From Zhongshania aquatica (GTDB lineage Bacteria > Pseudomonadota > Gammaproteobacteria > Pseudomonadales > Spongiibacteraceae): 64,000 bases of DNA. Position numbers and translations under genes: made by a program. Shown here piece by piece: positions 21,264-29,066 of the stretch (positions are counted from its first letter, which is position 1; each line of letters starts with the position of its first letter). Below the pieces are notes generated by a model. That model worked only from the letters and a program-made list of their open reading frames with translations. It did not search any database and was not told the origin of the DNA. The stretch lies in assembly GCF_027257955.1 (NCBI RefSeq), contig NZ_JANZNQ010000013.1, positions 43,893-107,892 of the forward strand. Direction: 5' to 3'.

Positions 21264-21294
21264 ATCAGCGCTACCGTTTTACGCTAACAGCGGC

Positions 21295-22119
21295 TTACTG
21301 AGGCAGCACTTCTAAGGTTGCCGAATAACTACCCTGACGCGTGGTCGCCGGTGCTGGCGCCTTATCATCTTGATATTCAGCTTCTAGCCAGTAACGTCCT
21401 GCGGACGGCCATTCAATACTCACCACACCTTTACCATCACTTTGTACTTTAATTTCGTTGGGACTGTTGCGGTAGCGCGAGCCATCTGGAATAACCGTAA
21501 CCTCAACACCCTCAGCGGGCTTGCCATCGATAAAAAAACGAAACTCTGCTTTTTCACCCGCAAATAAATCATTGGGATGGGTAATCGGCTGTAGCTCCAG
21601 ACCGGCGTTTTGCAAAGCAAACACGGTTTTATTCGGCTGCCCAGCGGTGACGAAGGTTTCCATGCGACGTGATGACTGACTAACCTGCAAATTCTTGGCG
21701 TTTTTAGGTACTGCTTTTTTAAACTCTTCTGGCGCTGGCGTTTCACCGCGACCAGGCCAAAAACCACGCTTACCGTCTTCTGTTTCCCAACGCGCTCGCA
21801 AACCACTACTGGCACTGAATACCTTGTAAGTTCCTTCTTTGTTCAGCTCCAAATCAAAACTGCTGCGGTATTTACCCGTGTGCGGATTTTGCAAGCTGAC
21901 CTCTTTGCCATCGGGACCGATTGCCTTCATACCATTGAGACGCATCGGCGCGTGATCGGTGTAGAAAATGTCATTAGACACCGCGGCGTCAAAGGTCACC
22001 CACGCATTTTCACCTGACAATACAGTAGCAGCGGGCAATACCCAGGCGCGGTGCGCATTCGCCGCCAGCGGAAGTGACAATGCTAATATTGCGATAAATG
22101 GGAATTTTGATTTCATCAT
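21295..22119 (-). CDS. DUF4198 periplasmic protein of iron operon
   Basis: 274 residues from the ATG at 22119, preceded by GGGTGA; a GTG nine bases upstream also fits. Signal peptide ends ...LAANAHRAW, and HRAWVLP is a typical start of the mature DUF4198 fold, a beta-sandwich related to NikM/CbiK-like metal proteins. The C-terminal half has a Ig-like VTVIPDGSRYRN segment and GRYWLEAEY. Members are repeatedly encoded with TonB systems and DUF2271 genes. A periplasmic role in metal or siderophore handling is inferred from the operon. Confidence 0.8.
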   Translation of the reverse strand: MMKSKFPFIAILALSLPLAANAHRAWVLPAATVLSGENAWVTFDAAVSNDIFYTDHAPMRLNGMKAIGPDGKEVSLQNPHTGKYRSSFDLELNKEGTYKVFSASSGLRARWETEDGKRGFWPGRGETPAPEEFKKAVPKNAKNLQVSQSSRRMETFVTAGQPNKTVFALQNAGLELQPITHPNDLFAGEKAEFRFFIDGKPAEGVEVTVIPDGSRYRNSPNEIKVQSDGKGVVSIEWPSAGRYWLEAEYQDDKAPAPATTRQGSYSATLEVLPQ

Positions 22120-22205
22120 ATTGGTCACCCGTTTTTAAAATTCAGTTTTTAACAATCTTTTTTAAACACGTTTAGGATTACTGCGCAGTCAACACGTGAG
22201 ACACA

Positions 22206-22715
22206 CTAAGGCGCGAGCTGCAGGACAATTTTCCCCAGCTCAGAATGACCCTGCGTTTCTAATGTTTGCGCAGAATGTGCCGGCCATTGAAAAGGAATTT
22301 TTAACAATTCTCGGCCACCCACTTCGCGAGCAGCTTCAACATATAACTTGTAATTACCGCTGGCTAAATCCTTTGCCACCTTGCTGGTATCAATACTGTA
22401 AACACCGGGCTGCTGAGTCGCCCCAGTCACGCCGTCAACCGGCATATCCAAACTGCGGCCACTGCGCCTCCACCACTGACGCATGTCCTTCAACCACTGT
22501 TCACCCTTGTCATCAGCCTTATCTAGCTGATACCACACCGCCAGATTAGTCACGTCGCCACTGTCGTCATTTTGCAACCATGCAGCGACATAGGGACGAT
22601 GATATTCCGCCACGTCTATTTGTGGCAGCTCAACTGACAACGCCAGCTCTGAGGCCTGCGTCGCACTCGCCAACACCACGCCCGACAAGCTTATTGCCGC
22701 TAATATTTTAATCAC
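22206..22715 (-). CDS. DUF2271 periplasmic protein
   Basis: 169 residues with a signal peptide (~1-23, ending TQASE). The mature part has VELPQIDVAEYHRPYVAAWL, WYQLDKADDKGEQWLKDMRQWWR and VDGVTGATQQPG, matching DUF2271. The repeated W and Y residues are typical of the family. It is encoded between the PepSY and DUF4198 genes. The function is not established. It is probably a secreted partner of the iron-reduction system. Confidence 0.83.
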   Translation of the reverse strand: MIKILAAISLSGVVLASATQASELALSVELPQIDVAEYHRPYVAAWLQNDDSGDVTNLAVWYQLDKADDKGEQWLKDMRQWWRRSGRSLDMPVDGVTGATQQPGVYSIDTSKVAKDLASGNYKLYVEAAREVGGRELLKIPFQWPAHSAQTLETQGHSELGKIVLQLAP

Positions 22716-22803
22716 TCACATCACCTCCACTGCTGGTTCCTATAAACGGCGGCTCTATTAACAAAGGCTGCGCCATCAATAGAATCCGTCCAAATAAAAT
22801 TAA

Positions 22804-23424
22804 TTAATGAACAAATAAAATAAGTAAGATCACCGGAATAACCAATCCTAAGACCACCATCGGCCACGTCGTCGGCCTACTTCCTGCATGACGTTGCAAT
22901 AGCAACAAGCCGGAAACACAAAACACCACACATGCAACAGCGAATCCGTCGATAAACAAGCTCCATGCCATGCCGGTATCTCGGCCTTTATGAAGATCAT
23001 TTAAGTAAGCTATCCAGCCGCGAGTAGTGCGCTCGTAAATCACATGGCCGCTCGCAAGATCTACACTTAACCATGCATCGCCACCCGGCCGTGGTAGGGC
23101 GAGATACACATCATCTTCACTCCACTCGCCGCGCAACGACGCCGGAATATATAAACCTAATTCGGTTTGCAGCCACCCGCGCAATTCAACGCTCAATGGC
23201 GCCTTGTCAGTGATTGGTATTTCAATGGCGTCTAACATCACCGCCGGTAATACCGCCTCTAATTCCGTGACTACCGGCGTAGCTGGAATAATCGCCGCAT
23301 GGTTCAAGGTGATACCGGTAGCGGCAAACAACAGCATTCCAACCAGGCACAACGCAGAACTTATCCAATGCCATTGACGCAATGAACCTATATGCCACGG
23401 ACGAGGACGACGGATTAACGACAT
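22804..23424 (-). CDS. PepSY-associated TM protein
   Basis: 206 residues with three likely TM helices: ~20-40 (SALCLVGMLLFAATGI), ~155-175 (WSLFIDGFAVACVVFC) and ~185-204 (MVVLGLVIPVILLILFV). The periplasmic PepSY part lies between the first two. Conserved His candidates for heme (RQWHWIS, LNHAAI, LNDLHKG) are present. PepSY membrane proteins such as FoxB and FsrB reduce ferric siderophores at the inner membrane; this one is shorter. Its association with the flavoprotein two genes downstream makes a reductase pair plausible, which is an inference. Confidence 0.83.
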   Translation of the reverse strand: MSLIRRPRPWHIGSLRQWHWISSALCLVGMLLFAATGITLNHAAIIPATPVVTELEAVLPAVMLDAIEIPITDKAPLSVELRGWLQTELGLYIPASLRGEWSEDDVYLALPRPGGDAWLSVDLASGHVIYERTTRGWIAYLNDLHKGRDTGMAWSLFIDGFAVACVVFCVSGLLLLQRHAGSRPTTWPMVVLGLVIPVILLILFVH

Positions 23425-23479
23425 AGATCAACCACCAAGCGCAGTGCACTCATTTCACGTTTACGACATGCCATTTGTT

Positions 23480-23893
23480 TTAACTTTCCGGTTCGCTAAC
23501 AAAACCCAGCTTCAAAATACCGGCGCGCTGTACGGCGGACATCACCTTTAAAACGTGCTCATAGCTGACGCTACGATCACCACGAATATGAACTTCAGGC
23601 TGAACAGGGCTAGCCGCCGCGACGAGCAAACGCTGTTCAAGACTGTCCATGGTCAATTCGGTTTTATCCCAGTGAATAACACCATCGGCACCAATCGACA
23701 GGACTACCGCATTGGGTTTTATGTCATTAGGCGTGTTGTCGGCGCGGGGTAAATCCACTTTTACCGAGTTGGTAATAACCGGCACTGTAATAATAAAAAT
23801 AATCAACAACACCAACATAACGTCAACGAGCGGCGTCATATTGATCTCACTCATTACCTCATCGTCTTCATCCAAGCCGCCACCAAATGACAC
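23480..23893 (-). CDS. exbD: Biopolymer transport protein ExbD
   Basis: 137 residues with one TM segment (VDVMLVLLIIFIITVPV). Asp27 in PLVDVMLVLL is the proton-relay residue of the family. The rest is a small periplasmic domain (VLSIGADGVIHWDKTEL) that helps activate TonB. One base separates it from exbB, so the two are surely co-translated or co-transcribed. Confidence 0.94.
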   Translation of the reverse strand: MSFGGGLDEDDEVMSEINMTPLVDVMLVLLIIFIITVPVITNSVKVDLPRADNTPNDIKPNAVVLSIGADGVIHWDKTELTMDSLEQRLLVAAASPVQPEVHIRGDRSVSYEHVLKVMSAVQRAGILKLGFVSEPES

Positions 23894-23894
23894 G

Positions 23895-24635
23895 TCAAAC
23901 GACCTCGCTGTGCTTTTGCTGAGCTTTAAGCAAACTGCTCACACTGCTGTCATTATTGCGATTTGCAGGTGCGGCACCGGTAATTAAATAGGCGTGCAAC
24001 TGGTGAGCAAAGCGATGGAGTTTGCTAACAATCGCCTTATTGCCACGAGCAAGGGTGTTGTAAGCCAGCACCGCAGGTATCGCAACCGCCAAACCAAAGG
24101 CCGTCATGATGAGTGCTTCACCCACCGGGCCAGCCACCTTGTCGATACCTGCCTGACCGGAGACACCAATACCAACCAAGGCATGGTAAATACCCCAAAC
24201 AGTGCCAAACAAACCCACAAACGGTGCCGTAGAACCCACCGATGCCAGCACCGCCAATCCCCTTTGCAAACCCTCTCGACTCTCATCGATAGAACCCTTT
24301 AGGCAGGCGGTTAACCATTCAGCCAAAGGTAAATTGCCGTGCAAATCGGCCTTGTGATTTACGTGGTGATCTAAGCCAGACTGCCCCTCTTCCGCGAGCA
24401 AGCGAAACGGGTTATCAGCTTGGTTGCCCAGCATGTGCAAACCTTCGGCAAAGCTCTTGGCATGCCAAAAATCGCCCAAGGCGCGCACTGGTTTACGTAA
24501 GCGAAATAGCCGCCAAGAGCGAACAACTATCACATACCAAGAGGCCACTGACATCGCTAACAACATCAGCGCCACCACCTTGATGACCGCGTCGCCCTGC
24601 ATCCAGAGCGCTTCTACACCGTAGGGGTTTTCCAT
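23895..24635 (-). CDS. exbB: ExbB/MotA/TolQ-type proton channel subunit
   Basis: 246 residues with three TM helices (~18-38, ~140-165 and ~175-205). Conserved GSTAPFVGLFGTVWGIYHAL and GEALIMTAFGLAVAIPAVLAYN are the ExbB/TolQ core. Together with ExbD it drives TonB. Here it acts with the divergently coded TonB immediately upstream. Start at 24635 follows an SD-like GTTG. Confidence 0.94.
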   Translation of the reverse strand: MENPYGVEALWMQGDAVIKVVALMLLAMSVASWYVIVVRSWRLFRLRKPVRALGDFWHAKSFAEGLHMLGNQADNPFRLLAEEGQSGLDHHVNHKADLHGNLPLAEWLTACLKGSIDESREGLQRGLAVLASVGSTAPFVGLFGTVWGIYHALVGIGVSGQAGIDKVAGPVGEALIMTAFGLAVAIPAVLAYNTLARGNKAIVSKLHRFAHQLHAYLITGAAPANRNNDSSVSSLLKAQQKHSEVV

Positions 24636-24719
24636 AAAACAACTTCCTCAACTTCGTATTCACGACCGCCACAGCGGCGCTAAAAATGATTTCTATCAAT
24701 CGGCCAATTGAACATTTAC

Positions 24720-25418
24720 TTATTGATTCAAGGAGAATTCCAAAGGCTGCACATACCAGTAAGGAATCGCCTCATCACCTCGCTTGGCGGGTAAATAGCG
24801 CCAGCGCTTTACTGCCTTGATTGCGGTTTTGTCTAAGCGCTCAAAACCACTGGATTTCTTCAATCTCACCTCACCCACGGCACCCGTCGGCAAAATCAGT
24901 AACTCCAACAGCACAACACCCTCTTCTTTCAAGCGCCGAGATATCGTTGGGTACGCCGGTGCCGGGTTATTCAGCGGATTTGCATCGTGCCTAGGCGGCG
25001 TAATCGGCGCACCCAATGCGCTATTGTCCTCCTCCGCCACCCGCGCAGATTTTGGCGCCGGTGGCGGCGGAGTGTGCTCCTCTGCAAGCGGCTTCTGACT
25101 GATCGCCTTCTCTGATGGCGGCGCCTTTGGCAGCGGTGGCTGTTTCTGCTTTGGTTTTGGTAACGGCTTTGGCAGCGGTTTGGGTAAAGGCTTGGGGCGC
25201 GGCTGAGGCTGTTCGGGTGTTTTTTCCGGCGGCGGCGTTTTTTTCGCACTCGGTATTTGCACCGCCTCGGCCGGTGGCGCAGGAATAATGACACCCTGAA
25301 TACTGGGCATCACCAATTGCTTATTGTCAGGCGACGGGAGCAACACCACTGCGGCAATAGCGCCGCCGTGAAGAGAAAGCACCAATAAAAATCCAATCCA
25401 CGATTCCCGCCCTTTCAT
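24720..25418 (-). CDS. tonB: Energy transducer TonB
   Basis: 232 residues from ATG 25418; a GTG two codons upstream is also possible. N-terminal TM anchor (IGFLLVLSLHGGAIAAVVLL), a long Pro/Lys spacer (~55-115, KPLPKPLPKPLPKPKQKQP) and a C-terminal TonB domain with YPTISRRLKEEGVVLLELLI and VKRWRYLPAKRG. It transmits proton-motive energy to outer-membrane receptors. First gene of the iron operon, 211 bases downstream of a Fur box. With two other receptors in the window not being adjacent to a tonB, this system may serve several. Confidence 0.92.
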   Translation of the reverse strand: MKGRESWIGFLLVLSLHGGAIAAVVLLPSPDNKQLVMPSIQGVIIPAPPAEAVQIPSAKKTPPPEKTPEQPQPRPKPLPKPLPKPLPKPKQKQPPLPKAPPSEKAISQKPLAEEHTPPPPAPKSARVAEEDNSALGAPITPPRHDANPLNNPAPAYPTISRRLKEEGVVLLELLILPTGAVGEVRLKKSSGFERLDKTAIKAVKRWRYLPAKRGDEAIPYWYVQPLEFSLNQ

Positions 25419-25628
25419 CGCCACGACCTTTGGCTTAAGGAGACCTCAGTAATGCACGAAGACGACACCATCACCAAGACACAGCTGGAGCCATACGCTA
25501 AACACGCGTCTCCAACAGTAAATTGCCCGTTCACCATGCCCATGTATCACTTAAATTCCGTGGTTTTAATCCAGAAACGGCGCACAAAACCAGCAGCGCC
25601 ATCGTCAAAGCGCAAGATTACATTAAAC

Positions 25629-25641
25629 GATAATGATTATC
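25629..25641. promoter_or_regulatory. Fur box upstream of the TonB operon
   Basis: GATAATGATTATC is a 6-1-6 perfect palindrome. By eye the 19-base window beginning here matches the canonical Fur box at about 14 positions. It lies 211 bases before tonB, suggesting iron control of the whole seven-gene operon. Confidence 0.75.
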
Positions 25642-25865
25642 AAAGACTAATGAGAAACAGTTTTATTACGTTTTGAGTATCAAGAAAGACCAGCAATGTT
25701 GCGGAATAACCAATACATCCAATAGACGCTACAAGACCGTAGGATTATTCAGTGTATTTTTGTCCCACCACGTCTTATGCTCACGGCTTGAGTTTGGGGC
25801 GTAAGGCTTTGCAATAAGACAGTTAGCACTTCACAAACAAAGCGTTCAATAGATGACCACAACAA
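25642..25865. other. Gap between Fur box and monooxygenase
   Basis: No gene seen; presumably promoter DNA of the plus-strand monooxygenase. The region 25425-25628 between tonB and the Fur box also shows only a non-credible short frame. Confidence 0.5.
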
Positions 25866-25877
25866 GTGAGCGCTCAC
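25866..25877. promoter_or_regulatory. Perfect 12-bp palindrome GTGAGCGCTCAC
   Basis: It is its own reverse complement and ends 30 bases before the monooxygenase ATG. The core equals that of the ideal symmetric lac operator and looks like a LacI- or TetR-type operator. No cognate regulator is adjacent. A GTG in it would open the frame further upstream, but position argues for operator use. Confidence 0.5.
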
Positions 25878-25907
25878 ACGAACGATAAAAAAATAATAAG
25901 GAAGGCA

Positions 25908-27368
25908 ATGAAGAGATTAGATGTTGTTATTTTAGGCGCGGGTATGTCCGGCTTATGCATGGCAATTAAGCTTCGTGAAGCTGGAATTAATCGCTTTGAA
26001 ATCATCGAGAAAAACAGCGACGTCGGTGGCACTTGGCACGAGAACACCTACCCCGGTGCATGTTGCGATGTGCCATCAACGCTCTACAGCTTTTCCTTCG
26101 AACCCAATCCAGACTGGAGCCGCACCTACTCGCCGCAAATAGAAATCAAACGCTATTTTGAGCACTGTGCAGACACGTATGCATTGCGCCCACATATCCG
26201 TTTTAATTGCGAGGCGGTGAGTGCTGACTATCAACAAGATGACGGCCACTGGATTGTGACCCTCGCAAACGGCGAGCAATTGTGTAGCCGCATATTAATT
26301 TCTGGCATCGGCCAATTAAACAGACCCAACATCCCCCACTTTGACGGCGCGGAGCAATTTAAAGGCGAAGCCTTCCACTCAGCCCGATGGAACCATGACC
26401 TAGATTTAAACGGCAAACGCATTGCCGTGATTGGCAGCGCAGCCAGTGCTATTCAGCTAATCCCCCACTTAGCAAAACAAGCAGAACAACTATACGTCTA
26501 CCAGCGCAGCGCAAGTTACATCATTCCGCGAGGTGACAAAGCCTACTCCGCGACAGCAAAACGTCTTTTTAGAAAATTTCCGTGGACACAAAAAGTGCTG
26601 CGGCTGTATTACTACCTGCGACAAGATTACTTCACCTTCGGCGCTATGCTCGCAGGCTCGCTCCGGGGCAAAATTATAAAATGGATGACAAGCCAATACC
26701 TTAACGCCAGTATCAGTAATCCAGACCTACGTGCTGTATTACGCCCGGACTACCCCCTAGGCTGTAAACGAGTATTGGTCAGCGACGACTTTTATCAAGC
26801 CTTTGAAGAAGACGGCGCAGAAGTGGTTACATCACCGATTAGTGGCATGAACTCAGAAGGAGTAATCACTAACGACAGCATTAAGCGTCCCGTCGACGTC
26901 ATTGTGTATGCAACCGGCTTTCAGGCCACAGATTTTTTAGTGCCACTAATAGTCCATGGTGAAAACGGCGTGGAACTCAATGCCGTATGGCGAGGCGGCG
27001 CCGAAGCCCATCGCGGCGTTGCCCTAGCGGGCTTCCCCAATTTTTATATGCTGTATGGACCCAACACCAACCTAGGCCACAGCTCCATTATCTATATGGT
27101 AGAGAAGCAAGTGGGTTACCTAATGCAATGCATTACAAAAACCCTCAAAGAAGACCTGCGCAGCCTTCAGCCAACAACTGGCGCACAGCAAGCGTTTAAC
27201 ACGCGAATGCAAAGCGCCTTAGCTGATACGGTTTGGGGCGGCGACTGCGGCAGCTGGTACAAAAACGCATCCGGCAAAATCATCAACAACTGGCCCTACA
27301 CCACAACGCGCTTTGGCCGTGAAATGAAAACGGTTGATTTTGATGAGTATCAGCAAGAGCGGGGTTAA
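25908..27368 (+). CDS. FAD-dependent Baeyer-Villiger-type monooxygenase
   Basis: 486 residues from ATG 25908, with AAGGAAGG just before it; the frame is open further upstream to a GTG inside a palindrome, which I do not use. Two Rossmann motifs: VVILGAGMSGLCMA (FAD, residue ~6) and RIAVIGSAASAIQL (NADPH). The Baeyer-Villiger fingerprint FxGxxxHxxxW appears as FKGEAFHSARWN, with N in place of the final P/D. The enzyme would use NADPH and O2 to insert oxygen next to a ketone. Substrate unknown. It stands alone behind the palindromic operator candidate. Confidence 0.88.
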   Translation: MKRLDVVILGAGMSGLCMAIKLREAGINRFEIIEKNSDVGGTWHENTYPGACCDVPSTLYSFSFEPNPDWSRTYSPQIEIKRYFEHCADTYALRPHIRFNCEAVSADYQQDDGHWIVTLANGEQLCSRILISGIGQLNRPNIPHFDGAEQFKGEAFHSARWNHDLDLNGKRIAVIGSAASAIQLIPHLAKQAEQLYVYQRSASYIIPRGDKAYSATAKRLFRKFPWTQKVLRLYYYLRQDYFTFGAMLAGSLRGKIIKWMTSQYLNASISNPDLRAVLRPDYPLGCKRVLVSDDFYQAFEEDGAEVVTSPISGMNSEGVITNDSIKRPVDVIVYATGFQATDFLVPLIVHGENGVELNAVWRGGAEAHRGVALAGFPNFYMLYGPNTNLGHSSIIYMVEKQVGYLMQCITKTLKEDLRSLQPTTGAQQAFNTRMQSALADTVWGGDCGSWYKNASGKIINNWPYTTTRFGREMKTVDFDEYQQERG

Positions 27369-27709
27369 GAGCACCCCTCACCGCCACGCTATATAGTGAT
27401 AATGCCTCGTTAGTATTCTTTATCCTCTCACCACGAAGAGATACGGCCAATAGAGCCACTGCTGAAATGGCGTGTGGACATTTGCAGGAAAAATGCTTAA
27501 ATGGGGCAGGAAGGTGCACGTGATCACCACGCGACAATAGGGAAATACCGGAAATGGATCAGATGACTAAGGATGGTTGGTCTTCAATGGCTACACTAGT
27601 TACAGGTGTTCTAAAAACAATCCCCAATAATAGATGCCACCACCGCAAAGCGGCTCAGTCCAACAGACATTTATATGTCGTGCTGCACGCAACAGATAAA
27701 CGCTAAGTA
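27369..27709. other. Gap between monooxygenase and cassette cluster
   Basis: I see no credible gene. It contains a small hairpin (GACAT-N4-ATGTC at ~27666) and ends with a GTTATAC core. No matching left half for that core was found, so a full attC or attI is not supported. Confidence 0.4.
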
Positions 27710-27719
27710 GTTATACGGC

Positions 27720-28127
27720 ATGAGACCTCTCTTCTACTTAAAAATCGCCTTCTTATTTGGCTGTGCAGTTACGCCAAACGAAAACAGCATGAGTCGATAT
27801 TTGCACCAAGGCTGCTGGCAATATACTACCGAGCAAGTACCTGGCATCCTGAATGTCTTGCATCTATGCGTAAGTGACGGTATTGCACGAATGGAAATTT
27901 ATTACCCGAACAGATCGGCCGGGCAAAACGGACAATCAACCATATGCAGGCAAGCTGGAGTGGCTACGAAACGGAATGATTCACAGTTGTCAATCTCCCT
28001 CAGTCAAGGTAAATGTGAAAATGGAAGAGAATTGCAACCGTTCAATTTGGATTGCGAGGTTGGCAATACACTTAATTGCAGAGATCGCGAATATTTCCTT
28101 ACTTTTCGCCGTAGCAATGCCGTATAA
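27720..28127 (+). CDS. Hypothetical cassette protein, probable lipoprotein
   Basis: 135 residues. The N-terminus MRPLFYLKIAFLFGCAVTP looks like a lipoprotein signal with FLFGC as lipobox. The mature part has six Cys and no motif I recognise. Its start lies four bases after a GTTATAC core, and the stop overlaps the left end of an attC, a typical cassette layout. No RBS is visible before the ATG. An internal ATG at 27789 would remove the signal. Confidence 0.55.
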   Translation: MRPLFYLKIAFLFGCAVTPNENSMSRYLHQGCWQYTTEQVPGILNVLHLCVSDGIARMEIYYPNRSAGQNGQSTICRQAGVATKRNDSQLSISLSQGKCENGRELQPFNLDCEVGNTLNCRDREYFLTFRRSNAV

Positions 28128-28196
28128 CAATCGCAAACACAGTGAAACTGTAAGCGGCACTGCGTACCACATCGCGCGTGTTGCGAGTCGTTATGA
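28124..28196 (+). repeat. attC recombination site 1
   Basis: Left end TATAACAA and right end GTTATG are VCR-like core sites. ATAAC pairs with GTTAT; TCGCAA pairs with TTGCGA, with unequal spacers (aa and gtc) giving the asymmetry expected of attC. An inner ACAGT-N3-ACTGT hairpin is also present. About 73 bases, starting at the stop of the preceding gene. Confidence 0.72.
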
Positions 28197-28223
28197 GGCT
28201 AATCAAGTGAGAAGAATGTTCTC

Positions 28224-28454
28224 ATGAAGGTCAAGTATCGGAACTTCAGGCGTCTTACTGATGCAGGTGCAATTGGTAGTGACTTGGAAAGCATGGGAAT
28301 TCTTTCGCTTGTCCTTTTCATTTGTTTGGGGCTGGCCTTCCATCTGGGAGAAAGTCCGGTATTTTGTGCAATCCTTTTAGTTACTTCAGTGGTCTGCTTC
28401 ATCCCAATTGTGTTGAGTTTACTAGGGCTCTTTTCAGGCGCTACCAATGAATAG
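28224..28454 (+). CDS. Small membrane protein in cassette
   Basis: 76 residues with two TM helices (~24-43, MGILSLVLFICLGLAFHLG, and ~49-70, AILLVTSVVCFIPIVLSLLG). No family recognised. It sits 28 bases after the GTTATG core of attC 1. A weak SD precedes it. Confidence 0.55.
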   Translation: MKVKYRNFRRLTDAGAIGSDLESMGILSLVLFICLGLAFHLGESPVFCAILLVTSVVCFIPIVLSLLGLFSGATNE

Positions 28455-28475
28455 CTTCAGGATGGCGGTGGTAGA

Positions 28476-28558
28476 GCCTAATAACCAGTACATGCAGTTG
28501 CCGCTAAAAAGCGCTGCGGGTATGCTTATTGTCTGCCCGTGGCGTTTAGCGTTAAACC
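28476..28558 (+). repeat. Degenerate attC-like site 2
   Basis: The right core GTTAAAC (28551-28557) fits GTTRRRY. The left end reads CCTAATAA, one change from CCTAACAA. The inner arms GCTAAA/TTTAGC with CGC/GCG and CGGG/CCCG can pair. The core is followed after 13 bases by the next start codon. Confidence 0.5.
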
Positions 28559-28570
28559 TATGGTGATGTT

Positions 28571-28930
28571 ATGGCGCTGGGATTAAGCAATAAAATGGGC
28601 TGGAAGCTCTATTTTGTGTTTTATGTGTCGCTAGTTTCTTCAGAGATAGGGATAGATAACATTGGCGGCGCTGGTACGCTCCTATGTATTCTCAAGACTA
28701 CATTTTCTGTGGCGTTTGCGTTCCCGCTGCTCTGCTTCGCTTTCGACAAGACTTTAGTATCAAAGAAACTCGCTGGGATAATTTTTTACATCAGCGCATT
28801 TTGGTGGGTCTACGTTCTTGCTGGAACGGGGAATTCAATGAATAGTTTGATCATGGCTGCGTTTATCATAGTGTTGTACGCGCCGGGCTTTGTAGCTATA
28901 AATCACTATAGAAGGGTGTCTAATGCATAA
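28571..28930 (+). CDS. Cassette membrane protein, four TM
   Basis: 119 residues with about four hydrophobic helices (FVFYVSLVSS, FSVAFAFPLLCFAF, IIFYISAFWWVYVLAG and SLIMAAFIIVLYAPGFVAI). No known family recognised. It begins 13 bases after the GTTAAAC core. No terminator follows, and the next gene starts 136 bases on without a visible attC between them, so a two-gene cassette or a lost site is possible. Confidence 0.5.
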   Translation: MALGLSNKMGWKLYFVFYVSLVSSEIGIDNIGGAGTLLCILKTTFSVAFAFPLLCFAFDKTLVSKKLAGIIFYISAFWWVYVLAGTGNSMNSLIMAAFIIVLYAPGFVAINHYRRVSNA

Positions 28931-29066
28931 AGGTTTATGCAAGACCAGGCAAGCCGACACACTTTTCAAAGCGCGCTATATTTATGCGAGTCAAAGCACA
29001 CTGACGCTGAATTCCACACCACCCATTGAAACTAAAATCTAATCAATTTTTAAACGAGAATTAAAT

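Noticed and set aside
25452..25676. 74-residue frame across the Fur box
   Set aside because: It spans the Fur box, has no RBS and no features.
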